Below, piece by piece: positions 38,801 to 47,082 of a stretch of 64,000 nucleotides of DNA; position 1 is the stretch's first letter, and the number at the start of each line of letters is the position of its first letter. The position numbers were made by a program, and so were the translations under genes. Location: NCBI RefSeq assembly GCF_005877885.1, contig NZ_VCHY01000010.1:62001-126000 (forward strand), in the 5' to 3' direction. The stretch comes from Labilibacter sediminis (GTDB lineage Bacteria > Bacteroidota > Bacteroidia > Bacteroidales > Marinilabiliaceae). The notes beneath the pieces were generated by a model that saw only the letters and a list, made by a program, of their open reading frames with translations, was not told the origin of the DNA and did not search any database.

Positions 38801-40052
38801 CGCCTTCAATTCCTAATTTTTCATTAAAATCAGGAAACACTTTTACTTTTGGTCCGTCAATATGAATTTTATTCATACCTCCATTTATGGTTCCCAGCCA
38901 AACATTTCCATTTTGATCACTTGAAATCTGGTTAACAAAACGATCCGACAAACCTGTGTTATTTGCTGTAGCAGCTTTAATGGTATAAAATGGTTTCCTT
39001 TTCAAACTTGCCTTATACAAGCCACCTCTATAGGTACCTATCCATAAAACATCTGTATTGTCTATATAACATTTGCTAAAATTTCCTTTATTAAATTTAT
39101 CGATGGATTTAAATGTGGGATAAAACTGACCTAATTCCCCATCTGCGCTTATTTCTTGTATCCCATTTTCCCAACTAAAAAGACGAGTTGAACCATCATT
39201 GGATGAAATGATTTGATTTATTCTTTCCCCGCTGAGGCCAGGTAAGAGCTTCAGTCTAGTATCAACTGTATTGTAAATTAGATCATCTTCTGTTATAATC
39301 ACTTTTGAAGCTCCTATTGCATAACCTACTAACAAATTATCATTGGAATCTAATTCCATACAAGTAATAAAACCATGACTCCCTGTATGCGTAATTTTTA
39401 TATCACCATCTTTTTCCGTAATTCTGCAGAGCTTATTTCGGTAGGCCACCCACATATTACCTTTAGAATCTTGCTCTAATAACCTTACAATAAAATCACG
39501 ATACTGATTACGCTTAACATTCTCTATTATGGGGTAATAAATTTTTTCAACTTCAAATGATTTTTCATTTAATACTATTAACCCAAGATTCTCTTTTGTC
39601 CCTATCCAAATATGGTTAGGTTTATTTTTATCGGCATATACGGTTCTATAGCTTTGTAATCCTAATTCTTTAAGTGGATATCTATGAAATGTTTTTGTTT
39701 GCGGATCAAATCTATTTAAAACATTTCTATTTAATATCCAAAGGTGACCGTTTACAGATTCACTAATTTTAATAACTTCATTATTTGAAACAGTAGTACT
39801 ATCATATGGATCATTCTCAAATATTTCAAATTCATACCCATCATATCGATATAATCCATTTGGTGTTGCAAACCACATAAAGCCATCATTGTCCTGATGT
39901 ATATCATATACCGTATTTTGGGCAAACCCATCTTTCATTCCTACATTTTGAAAAAGATATTTTGATATATCTAACTCCACCTGACAAAACAAGGATTGAT
40001 GAAAAGAAGAAATTAGTAGAATAGCACTAACAATTATGGATATATATTTCAT
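35823..40052 (-). CDS. Hybrid two-component system sensor/regulator (HTCS)
   Basis: A 1409-aa single-chain sensor and transcription factor, the usual inducer of susCD-type operons. It starts with a signal peptide (about 1-23), then a two-part beta-propeller (Reg_prop repeats such as DGFMWFATPNGLYRYDG, to about 690). A Y_Y_Y domain (about 700-790) and one transmembrane helix (about 800-825) follow. The histidine kinase has H-box ISHEIKTPL with His876 and ATP-binding GSGLGLAF. The receiver domain carries DVMMPEMDGYEM with phospho-acceptor Asp1206, and an AraC helix-turn-helix ends the protein (about 1300-1409, VTEIAFNVGFTNVSYFGKCFK). All catalytic residues appear intact. The ligand is presumably an oligosaccharide released by this locus. 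Confidence 0.97.
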   Translation of the reverse strand: MKYISIIVSAILLISSFHQSLFCQVELDISKYLFQNVGMKDGFAQNTVYDIHQDNDGFMWFATPNGLYRYDGYEFEIFENDPYDSTTVSNNEVIKISESVNGHLWILNRNVLNRFDPQTKTFHRYPLKELGLQSYRTVYADKNKPNHIWIGTKENLGLIVLNEKSFEVEKIYYPIIENVKRNQYRDFIVRLLEQDSKGNMWVAYRNKLCRITEKDGDIKITHTGSHGFITCMELDSNDNLLVGYAIGASKVIITEDDLIYNTVDTRLKLLPGLSGERINQIISSNDGSTRLFSWENGIQEISADGELGQFYPTFKSIDKFNKGNFSKCYIDNTDVLWIGTYRGGLYKASLKRKPFYTIKAATANNTGLSDRFVNQISSDQNGNVWLGTINGGMNKIHIDGPKVKVFPDFNEKLGIEGDARCWGTLFDSKNNLWISVLGSGLIKVQYDKSGNRKKVSYFNSKDYEGFNIDLTYMFYEDQTGVVWMGNHNEHGIGYIDESGAEEKFIQLEHDKLNNLSVSAIYRDNKGGLWIGALNSGVFKVSLDENLKVLEVINIVHSNSNVEFLRSNPVFGFKEDSEGVIWMATFGAGLIKLMTNQISGELEFKYYQKKDGLPSAAVYSILEDDNKFLWLSTDEGISKFDPVKEVFQNFNFYDGLQNNNFRKWSAWKSKDGIMYFGGTNGFTYFDPLEVKSRESTSTVQITKMNVRHKKFAFQSFSYHASDSIDYKNNIIVLEPNQNTLALEFAALQFDNPHKSSYQYKLEGVDDRWIETSADKRYASYSFLKPGSYTFKVKSSNGDGVWNNEYAALNIYIQPYWYQTWWAILMYFVFIGLVVFIGLRMQYRRHKLRTQLEVEKHERTSVLELNKAKLSFFTNISHEIKTPLTIIAGLVDKNLSQIALPYEVGRDFGVIMKNTKRMLRLVSQLLDFRKVEAGHLPTNFVKSDLIAFLTELSESFEVFTAQRNIKFKFRAKQADLDVVFDPDKMEKIITNLVSNAFKYTNDGGEISLIVDSLENDLSHSKIPDEFRQASSDYIVLKISDNGKGIPVDQIDNIFDQFYQVEYHSSYKEVDKGSGLGLAFTNMLIKLQKGFVFVESELGAGSSFYVILPKYQQGFNEEEIKSDVHIRNVLNDVKEEFAPVAEEKIINVFKPEDHIQFHDKEILIVEDNVEIRAFLKDFLAPGFKVYEAENGVEGLKLAEERIPDLIISDVMMPEMDGYEMCSKIKENEKTNHIPIILLTANAQTEHRIEGIKAGADSYIPKPFNLEHLKIRIQKLLELRSKLKKKYIDHAGEQPLEEIDVNLEDKEFLKNLEGVIETNLSNSEYTVKDIEKDMGYSRMQLYRKLKSISDLSAVEFMRSYRLRRAVDMMHSTSLRVTEIAFNVGFTNVSYFGKCFKAKYGKIPSEFVKDVRSL

Positions 40053-40120
40053 GATTACATTTCGAATTGATATACAATACCTTTTACTGAATATTAAAAT
40101 AGTGATATTTTAACACATAA

Positions 40121-40150
40121 CAAACATAGACAAACTACCTTAAAACCAAA
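40121..40150 (-). promoter_or_regulatory. Candidate promoter of the HTCS gene
   Basis: On the minus strand, TTTG (40147-40150) is followed after 18 bases by TATGTTTG (40121-40128). This agrees with the Bacteroidota -33 TTTG / -7 TAnnTTTG promoter. It lies about 70 bases upstream of the ATG. Confidence 0.45.
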
Positions 40151-40221
40151 AACCCATTTCGAAGTGATAACTAAGAAACAGGTTTAAATTTATAATAGAC
40201 TATTCTCCCTTTATAAGGCGA

Positions 40222-40563
40222 CTATCCTTTATTCTTCTGACTTTTACGATACTCAAGCATTTTTTTCATATTATCCTCACCTACTATCGATTTTAACTTA
40301 GACCCATAAGATTTATTAATTTCTTTTGCCTTTGCTTTAAAAGCAGTTTTATCAGTTTTATGAGTCATTTTAGCCTCATACATTTCTTTTTGCTTTTCGG
40401 TTAGTACAACTAACAAATCCTTAGATTGTTGATCAGTTAACTCACAAATATCGACCCATGTGGCATGATTTTTTGCAGCAACTTTTTCGTATTGTGCCTG
40501 CTTTTGAGCGAAGGCACTTGTTAATAATGTTACCATGAATAACAGCAGAGATAATTTCTTCAT
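40222..40563 (-). CDS. Small exported helical protein, LTxxQ-like (CpxP/Spy-like)
   Basis: A 113-aa protein with a Sec signal peptide ending near AFAQ and a highly charged, helical mature part. It contains LTDQQSKDL, matching the LTxxQ motif of the Spy/CpxP family of periplasmic chaperone-like proteins. Its tandem neighbour at 40592 has the same length and layout (QYEKVAAKNHATWVDICELT against QYQIVANNNYIVWVENCDLS), so the pair arose by duplication. One conserved Cys precedes the motif. Function in a PUL is unknown; CpxP/Spy similarity is by motif and size only. Confidence 0.75.
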   Translation of the reverse strand: MKKLSLLLFMVTLLTSAFAQKQAQYEKVAAKNHATWVDICELTDQQSKDLLVVLTEKQKEMYEAKMTHKTDKTAFKAKAKEINKSYGSKLKSIVGEDNMKKMLEYRKSQKNKG

Positions 40564-40591
40564 TTTTTTTATTTTTTGATGTTTAACAAAA

Positions 40592-40954
40592 CTATTCTAT
40601 AGAACCAAAGTCCCAAACAGGTTTTAATTGTGACTTAAAGTATTCGTTCATCTTTACCATATTATCAGCTCCCACCAATTCCATAATCTTATGATCATAC
40701 TCTTTTTTTATTCCGGGAGCCAATTCTTTTGCTTTCGCTTTATCCTTTTTATAAGTTCTTCTATTGTCATATAGGGCTTTTTGCTTATCCGTTAAAAGAG
40801 TTTTTAACTCTTTTTTCTGCACATCGGACAAATCACAATTTTCTACCCATACTATATAATTGTTATTGGCAACAATTTGATACTGTTTCTCTTTTTGCCC
40901 AAAAGCAATAGAGGTTACGAGCATTAGTGAAAAAAATAAGACAACTGTTTTCAT
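40592..40954 (-). CDS. Small exported helical protein, paralogue of the next gene downstream
   Basis: A 120-aa protein with a signal peptide ending near AFGQ, then a lysine-rich helical region. It carries LSDVQKKEL at the position of the LTxxQ motif and one Cys just before it. It is 28 bases upstream of the 113-aa paralogue and probably co-transcribed with it. The end of the chain (KPVWDFGSIE) is longer and more acidic than in the paralogue. No enzymatic motif is visible. Confidence 0.75.
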   Translation of the reverse strand: MKTVVLFFSLMLVTSIAFGQKEKQYQIVANNNYIVWVENCDLSDVQKKELKTLLTDKQKALYDNRRTYKKDKAKAKELAPGIKKEYDHKIMELVGADNMVKMNEYFKSQLKPVWDFGSIE

Positions 40955-41108
40955 GCGTTTAAATTTTATTTTTTATGGTCGCATGGAACTCGCATAATAT
41001 AATCATCCTCCATTGTGAGAAATCTTTTATCATGCTCGTTTCATATGAATACTTTTTAATTTGTTTAACCTATAAAGGCCAATAGAAGATATTTAATATA
41101 TATTGAAT

Positions 41109-41142
41109 TAGGGTAAAGAAGGTACTTCTCTACTTTACCCTA
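41109..41142 (-). terminator. Possible terminator after the lipoprotein sulfatase
   Basis: A 10-bp perfect stem (TAGGGTAAAG with CTTTACCCTA) around a 14-base loop just after the stop at 41151. The following U tract on the minus strand is weak, so it may be a stabilising stem-loop instead. Confidence 0.45.
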
Positions 41143-41150
41143 TTTAAATT

Positions 41151-42782
41151 CTACCAATTTTCATTTATTACTTCCTGAATTTCAGGATACTTTTCATCTC
41201 CCTCATTCAAATCTTCTCTCATTTGTTTAAGTTGATTTTTTAAGTCAGTAATCACCTCGGCATATGCCGGATCATTGTATCTATTATCCATTTCCTGAGG
41301 ATCTTTTGATAAATCATAAAACTCCCATGCTGCAGGTGTTTGAAAATGTGACATTGATGCAGGATTATGTGAAAAACCTTTTGGTTTTTTTCCACGTTTC
41401 ATATAATCCAAACCATAAAATAATATGAGTTTATATTTTTTTGTACGAATACCGAAATGTGCAGGATTACTGTGCTTATGGGCCATATGCATCCAATAAC
41501 GATAATAAGTAGCTTTTTTCCAATCTTCAGGTTCTTGTCCTGATTCTAAAATTTCAGCAAAGCTTTCCCCCTGCATATATTCAGGAGTTGTACCACCTGC
41601 TAAATCAATAATTGTTGGTGCAAAATCTGTATTATTAATCATAGCATCTGTTCGTACTCCAGCCTTAATACCTTTAGGGTATCTTACCAAGAAAGGCATA
41701 CGCATAGCTTCTTCGTACATCCATCTTTTATCGATATAATCATGCTCTCCTAACATAAACCCCTGGTCGCCTGTGTAAATGATAATTGTATTATCCATAA
41801 GACCCTCTGCTTCCAGGTAGTCGAAAATACGTTTCACATTATCATCAACCCCTTTAACACAACGTAAATACCTTTTGAGGTACTCCTGATATGCAAGTCT
41901 TTTGTATTCCGGATCTGGAATAGATGGATCAATTTCCATATGCATACCCATATTTCTAATGATATTCCTATGACCAACAGAAGATCCTATGGTATCAAGC
42001 AACGAGTCATTATACCCTCTGGTTCCAACTGAACCGTTATTTTTATTATCCCACAGACTTTCTGGCTCAGGAATAGTTACCTCTTCCAAATAATCAGCAT
42101 AACGAGGTGCAAATTCAAACATATCATGAGGAGCCTTAAAGTGATGCATTAAAAAGAAAGGTTTATTTTTATCTCTCTTATTTTTTAACCACTCAAGAGA
42201 TAAGTCTGTAATGACATCTGAAGAATGTCCCTGATATTGCGTTCCAGGCCAAATACCTTTTTTTCCATGAAATTTAGTGGCAATAGAATCTGAAGAACCT
42301 TTCTCCGCTAAAATTGGATTAAAATAATCACCTTGTCCATACAAGACATTGTAATAATCAAATGCCGACGGACTTCTTTTTAAATGCCACTTTCCTATGA
42401 CAGCTGTTTGATATCCTAAGGCTTTCATTTCATGAGCCAGATACTGACGTTCTTCCGGTAAGTTACCATCCAGATCCTGTACTCCATTGGCCTGACTATA
42501 CTGTCCTGTCATGATGCATGCCCTTGAAGGCGTACAAATAGCATTGGTACAAAATGCATTTTCAAATAATATACCCTCATGAGCCAACCTATCAATATTT
42601 GGTGTTGGATTTAACTCTGCCAACCGACTACCATAAACGCCAAATCCCTGGGTTGTATGATCATCGGACATAATATAAAGAATGTTTGGCTTTTTAGTTT
42701 TTTTTGTTTCTGATTTGTTTCCTGCACAAGCCGTTGTTATAAAAGCAAGTACAATTATGGAAAATGAGATTACTTTATTCAT
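41151..42782 (-). CDS. S1 sulfatase lipoprotein
   Basis: Type-I sulfatase of 543 aa with a lipobox (TTAC, Cys19). Motifs are YIMSDDHTTQGFGVYG (metal site), C-T-P-S-R with Cys83, VIGKWHLKR, HHFKAPHDMF and TGDQGFMLGEHDY. The last shares its layout with the sulfatases at 2616 and 21079. It lies 17 bases downstream of the GH29 at 42800 on the same strand, so the two form an operon. Membrane anchoring suggests action at the periplasmic or surface face of a membrane. Confidence 0.93.
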   Translation of the reverse strand: MNKVISFSIIVLAFITTACAGNKSETKKTKKPNILYIMSDDHTTQGFGVYGSRLAELNPTPNIDRLAHEGILFENAFCTNAICTPSRACIMTGQYSQANGVQDLDGNLPEERQYLAHEMKALGYQTAVIGKWHLKRSPSAFDYYNVLYGQGDYFNPILAEKGSSDSIATKFHGKKGIWPGTQYQGHSSDVITDLSLEWLKNKRDKNKPFFLMHHFKAPHDMFEFAPRYADYLEEVTIPEPESLWDNKNNGSVGTRGYNDSLLDTIGSSVGHRNIIRNMGMHMEIDPSIPDPEYKRLAYQEYLKRYLRCVKGVDDNVKRIFDYLEAEGLMDNTIIIYTGDQGFMLGEHDYIDKRWMYEEAMRMPFLVRYPKGIKAGVRTDAMINNTDFAPTIIDLAGGTTPEYMQGESFAEILESGQEPEDWKKATYYRYWMHMAHKHSNPAHFGIRTKKYKLILFYGLDYMKRGKKPKGFSHNPASMSHFQTPAAWEFYDLSKDPQEMDNRYNDPAYAEVITDLKNQLKQMREDLNEGDEKYPEIQEVINENW

Positions 42783-42799
42783 TTTTCTAAATTATGGGT

Positions 42800-44389
42800 T
42801 TACTTAATATTAGAAATTTTAATAGTATAAATATGATTACATGGTAAGTCGTTAATCCCTATATTCGATAAATCGATATGAATATTATTCCCTTCTATCG
42901 TATAGTTTAATAATTTAGCAACACCAAGCATTTCGACTGTTCCTTCTTTAGACAGTTCTACGTTGCGTATTGTTAACTGATTGTCTTTAGGCCACCCTGG
43001 TGTTAATGCATATAAATCCTGACCTTTTTTCGTAAACCACGCTTCTTTGTATGCATTACCCGGTTTAGGATCTATTGTCATCTCAAAAATAGGGAAACCT
43101 GCATGAAAATCATGTTTTGTAAACACCGGTCTTTTTCCTTCACTCCACTGAGCTGACTCCTTATATGCTCTGGTTCCATAAATAGCTTCGCCATTAACGT
43201 TTAACCAGTTTCCTATTTCAACAAGTCTTTGTTGCATTATTACCGGAATTGTTCCATCAGGGTTTGGTCCAATATTTAGCAATAGATTTCCTCCTCTACT
43301 AACTAAGTCGGCCAACATAAAGAGTAACTCCTTCTCTGTTCTATAGTCATCTATATTTTCAATACGATTAACACCAAATGACATACCAATGCCTCTATTT
43401 TCTTCCCATGGCTTATCAATTCCTTCAAAACCTGAACCATACTCAGTAGTGTAATAACCTCCATGTTTACCTCTACCTTTACCCCATCTGTCATTAATAA
43501 CAACTTCATCTTTATTTGGAGCATTATTATATAACCATGCTAACAAAGGCTTGGTTTCCCACAACTCATCATTCATCCACCAGTCTCCATCAGAAAAAAG
43601 TAAAGATGGCTCATACTTATTAACTATTTCTTTAAATTGCGGATACATTACTTTATGCACGTAATTTGATAATCCTTGTTTAGCTTCTTTCAATTCTTTC
43701 TTTTTTACAGGAGCTGCCATATCAGCTTTCTCATTGAAATTAACTGCCATATTACCAGAGCTCATTAATTTCTGCTGTTCTTTGGTCCACAAAGGATTAA
43801 ACCAATCCCAAATAGAATAATACAATCCCATTTTTAAACCTTCGTTTCTTACAGCTACCGTAAGATCACCAACTAAGTCCCTCTTAGGTCCAGACTCAAC
43901 GCTATTCCAAGCCATACCATAACTTTCTGAGGCTTCCTTATTTGGCCATAAACAATAACCATCATGATGCTTTGATGTTAACACCACATATTTGGCCCCT
44001 GATCTTTTAAAGATATCAGCCCATTCTTCCGGGTTAAATAGTTCACAGGAAAATCCTTCTCTAAAATCGGAATATTTAAAGTCCTCTCCGTAGGTACTAT
44101 TATGAAACTTGGTAATCGCATGATGTCTTTCCTTTCTTTTTTCACTAGAAGTATTTGGATCTTCTAATAAAGCATTCCAATACCATTCGGCGTAGGTTCC
44201 TTTATTGGTATACCCTGGCACTGAGTACAAACCCCAGTGAATAAAAATCCCAAATTTGGCGTCAGGAAACCATTGAGGACAATCTCTTGAATCAAGAGAT
44301 TCCCAATTTGACTCATATTTTCTTTCCTGAGCAACTACAATAACAGAAAATAAAATCCCTATAAATAATAATACATATCGATTCTTCAT
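42800..44389 (-). CDS. GH29 alpha-L-fucosidase-like enzyme
   Basis: A 529-aa secreted GH29 enzyme. After a signal peptide (about 1-21) come AKFGIFIHWGLYSVPGY (44-60), TSKHHDGYCLWPN (138-150), YYSIWDWFNP, and the nucleophile motif LLFSDGDWW with Asp267 as likely nucleophile. ADLVSRGGNLLLNIGPNPDG and a C-terminal beta-sandwich finish it. The SDGDWW form is close to classical alpha-L-fucosidases and differs from the FFDMGE form in the 24233 paralogue, so the three GH29 copies probably differ in linkage preference. First gene of a pair with the sulfatase at 41151. Confidence 0.94.
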   Translation of the reverse strand: MKNRYVLLFIGILFSVIVVAQERKYESNWESLDSRDCPQWFPDAKFGIFIHWGLYSVPGYTNKGTYAEWYWNALLEDPNTSSEKRKERHHAITKFHNSTYGEDFKYSDFREGFSCELFNPEEWADIFKRSGAKYVVLTSKHHDGYCLWPNKEASESYGMAWNSVESGPKRDLVGDLTVAVRNEGLKMGLYYSIWDWFNPLWTKEQQKLMSSGNMAVNFNEKADMAAPVKKKELKEAKQGLSNYVHKVMYPQFKEIVNKYEPSLLFSDGDWWMNDELWETKPLLAWLYNNAPNKDEVVINDRWGKGRGKHGGYYTTEYGSGFEGIDKPWEENRGIGMSFGVNRIENIDDYRTEKELLFMLADLVSRGGNLLLNIGPNPDGTIPVIMQQRLVEIGNWLNVNGEAIYGTRAYKESAQWSEGKRPVFTKHDFHAGFPIFEMTIDPKPGNAYKEAWFTKKGQDLYALTPGWPKDNQLTIRNVELSKEGTVEMLGVAKLLNYTIEGNNIHIDLSNIGINDLPCNHIYTIKISNIK

Positions 44390-44778
44390 CGTTAACCTTT
44401 CTTTGCGTCCTTTTAAACAATTAATTTAATCACAAATCAAAGAAATTCATATTTTACACAACCCCCTAAACCATATCTCTCATTTTATGACACATATTGA
44501 ACACAACTATTTTTCAAAACCTACAACCATATACATAACAAACTACATATCAATAACATTACCCACACCTACCATAGAATTTACGATGCAATATTTGGTG
44601 TTACCCTGAGGTTAAACTTTACAATATCCCTCCCCAAAAGCATTCACTAATTAAATCCAATTCTTAGTTTATTTTAACAAAAAACCTTAATGAAATAAAT
44701 GAACGAGTAAAAATGAAATATCTGCTACTCTAGATGGTAGTGTTTGTATATTTTTGAATAAATATTTAAATACTCACC
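44390..44778. other. Divergent intergenic region between GH29 and sulfatase
   Basis: About 390 AT-rich bases. TATTTTTG at 44749-44756 on the plus strand fits TAnnTTTG just upstream of the sulfatase start, without a convincing -33 element. Nothing else is recognisable. Confidence 0.35.
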
Positions 44779-46230
44779 ATGAATATATTTAGAAACTACA
44801 CTTGCATTTCAACTTTTTTTTGTTGCCTATTGGCACTTGGTCTGTTTTCGTGTAAAGAAGAAGTCAAAAAGCCAAATATTATTTTTCTATTTGCTGACGA
44901 TCAGAATTTCAATACCATTCATGCAGCAGGCAATACCGAAATATTTACTCCTAACCTGGATAAAATGGTTCAGGATGGAACCTACTTTTCTCACAATTTT
45001 AATATGGGAGGTTGGAATGGAGCTGTATGTATCGCATCAAGAACTATGATTAACTCTGGTCGTTCTATTTGGCGAGCCCATCAAATTGAGAAACAACTCA
45101 AAACACCTGAAATAAGCGATGGACTTTGGGGTAATATTATGAAAAAGGCCGGATATGAAACTTATATGACAGGCAAATGGCACATCCAAAATAATCCTCA
45201 GGATTGTTTTACCCATACAGGATCAATACGAGCTGGTATGCCAAAGCAATCGGATGCTCGTTACAGTAGAACATTTACAGAAAATGATACTTTGTGGCAA
45301 CCTTACAAAAAGGAATTTGGTGGTTTTTGGGATGGTGGAAAGCACTGGACCGAAGTGTTGGGTGATGAAGCTCTCGAGTTTTTGGACGATGCAAAAGAAA
45401 AAGACAAACCATTTTTCATGTACCTGGCTTTTAATGCTCCACATGATCCTCGTCAATCACCCAAAGAGTTTGTGGATATGTATCCTTTAGAAAATATTGC
45501 TATTCCAAATTCATATATGCCTTTGTATCCTTACCGGGATTCTATAGACAGTGGAATAGCTTGTAGAGATGAACGATTAGCTCCATTCCCAAGAACAAAA
45601 CATTCTGTAAAAGTGAACCGTCAGGAATATTATGCAATAATCACTCATCTTGATCAGCAAATTGGACGAATACTGGCAGCACTTAAAGCTACTGGTAAAA
45701 TGGAAAATACTTATATATTTTATACTGCCGACCATGGATTAGCTTGCGGTAATCATGGTTTGATCGGAAAACAAAGTTTATTTGATCATAGTGTAAGAGC
45801 TCCATTAATTGTTATTGGTCCGGATATTCCAAAAAATAATAAAGTTAATGCTGAAGTCTATTTACAAGATATTATGCCTTCATCCCTGGAGTTGGCAGGA
45901 GTTGAAAAACCAACTTACGTTGAATTTAGCAGCTTATTAGATTTAGCTAAAGGGAAACAGACTAACAGCTCATATAAAGCTATATATGGATGTTTTAAAA
46001 ACGTACAACGAATGGTCAGAAAAGATGGGTACAAACTGATTTTATATCCTAAAGTTCCTAAAGTTCTTTTGTTTGATTTAAATAATGATCCTGAGGAAAT
46101 AAATGATATTTCAATGATTCCTGAGAATGAAACCAAAATAAAAGAGCTATATGCTGAATTGGTTGAACTACAAAAGGAGTTTAATGATACTCTTGACTTA
46201 AGAAAAGCTTTCCCTATGCTTTCAAACTAA
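44779..46230 (+). CDS. S1 sulfatase lipoprotein with C-x-A-S-R motif
   Basis: Type-I sulfatase of 483 aa with a lipobox (LFSC, Cys25). Motifs are FLFADDQNFNTIHAAG, formylglycine site C-I-A-S-R with Cys84 within NMGGWNGAVCIASR, TGKWHIQN, LAFNAPHDPRQSP and TADHGLACGNHG. It is a clear paralogue of the sulfatase at 59593 (same NMGxWNGAVC, APHDPRQSPKEFVDMYPL and ITHLDQQIGRI blocks). Transcribed alone, with its own terminator at 46237. The DHG in place of DNG/DQG is shared by the pair. Confidence 0.93.
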   Translation: MNIFRNYTCISTFFCCLLALGLFSCKEEVKKPNIIFLFADDQNFNTIHAAGNTEIFTPNLDKMVQDGTYFSHNFNMGGWNGAVCIASRTMINSGRSIWRAHQIEKQLKTPEISDGLWGNIMKKAGYETYMTGKWHIQNNPQDCFTHTGSIRAGMPKQSDARYSRTFTENDTLWQPYKKEFGGFWDGGKHWTEVLGDEALEFLDDAKEKDKPFFMYLAFNAPHDPRQSPKEFVDMYPLENIAIPNSYMPLYPYRDSIDSGIACRDERLAPFPRTKHSVKVNRQEYYAIITHLDQQIGRILAALKATGKMENTYIFYTADHGLACGNHGLIGKQSLFDHSVRAPLIVIGPDIPKNNKVNAEVYLQDIMPSSLELAGVEKPTYVEFSSLLDLAKGKQTNSSYKAIYGCFKNVQRMVRKDGYKLILYPKVPKVLLFDLNNDPEEINDISMIPENETKIKELYAELVELQKEFNDTLDLRKAFPMLSN

Positions 46231-46236
46231 TATTAT

Positions 46237-46272
46237 AGGACTGTCCTTTCGAAGGGACAGTCCTTTTTTTCA
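46237..46272 (+). terminator. Rho-independent terminator
   Basis: A 10-bp stem (AGGACTGTCC with GGACAGTCCT) around a short loop, then TTTTTTT. It directly follows the sulfatase stop. Confidence 0.88.
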
Positions 46273-46321
46273 TAGTAATACGGAAAAAGTGTATTACCTG
46301 ATGATTTAAAAGACAAAAAAA

Positions 46322-46531
46322 ATGAAAATATTAGACAGCACAATCCTCCCTAACATAGATCCTTCCAATATTGAGTATGTCAATATATTTTGTTTAAATA
46401 GTGGTAATTGTATTTATAAAGATCAACTAGGATTAAATTATACTATACCTAAAGAATTGAAATCGGGTCCATATATGCTGGTTATTAATTATTCTAATGG
46501 CAAATTTGAATCTTTAAAGATTAATATTTAG
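46322..46531 (+). pseudogene. Orphan fragment resembling a T9SS C-terminal domain
   Basis: A 69-codon frame from an ATG at 46322. It reads like the last two thirds of a T9SS type-A sorting domain: VNIFCLNSGNCIYKDQL, then TIPKELKSGPYMLVINYSNG and a short basic-hydrophobic end. There is no signal peptide, and the frame is closed by a stop at 46307-46309. It is therefore most likely the tail of a lost exported protein rather than a working gene. A translated small protein cannot be excluded. Confidence 0.5.
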
Positions 46532-47082
46532 TATAATTGAGATAACAATGCATACCTATTCACAGATATATGTAAACTTTCTTAACCCTCAGACATTCAT
46601 GCATACAAGGTCAACATACATCAAATAAACTCTCTCTTCATCTGCAATAATTAATTCCTCTACCAATAATATCAATAGGATATTTTAAATATTTCACACC
46701 AATGTTGTCCTAATTATTTTCCACTCAAGCCGTGTAGGCTATTACTTTTTTCTACAGTCAAAAGAGTAAGCAAAAAGTCCGCCGGCTGCACCCATCTCAC
46801 TCAAAAAACTAGGATTCATGACTCAAATTGTTTTAAACTCACACTTTTTCGTACCTCAAAGTGCTTAGACAGAAAAACAATTTTTAACCGTCACTTTAAC
46901 CCTGTTTTTTGGCTCACTGGCTGAGGCAGGTTCGCAACAAGACTTTTCGAGAATTGAATAAAAACGTTTTGGACGCTATTAATTTCACACCTATAATTAC
47001 TTCCGTTTTTCCAAAAGCTTAAATAAAAAAACCCGCTTCTCAATTAAAAAAAGCAGGTTAACTAACTAAAAAACTAAAGGTA
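46532..47082. other. Intergenic region with a possible decayed repeat
   Basis: About 550 bases without an intact gene. The part at about 46720-46970 is richer in G+C than its surroundings. One frame reads ITFFYSQKSKQKVRRLHPSHSKN from 46741 before a stop; from memory, similar translated fragments recur in intergenic DNA of many Bacteroidota. It may be a dispersed repeat or relic. A terminator for the gene at 47083 lies at 47023-47060. Confidence 0.4.
47023..47060 (-). terminator. Terminator of the beta-helix gene at 47083
   Basis: On the minus strand AACCTGCTT pairs with AAGCGGGTT (one U-G pair) around an A/T-rich loop, followed by TTTTTTTA. Confidence 0.75.

Noticed and set aside
44861-45490. 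Overlapping short frames inside the sulfatase at 44779
   Set aside because: They lie in shifted or opposite frames of a complete sulfatase with all active-site motifs.
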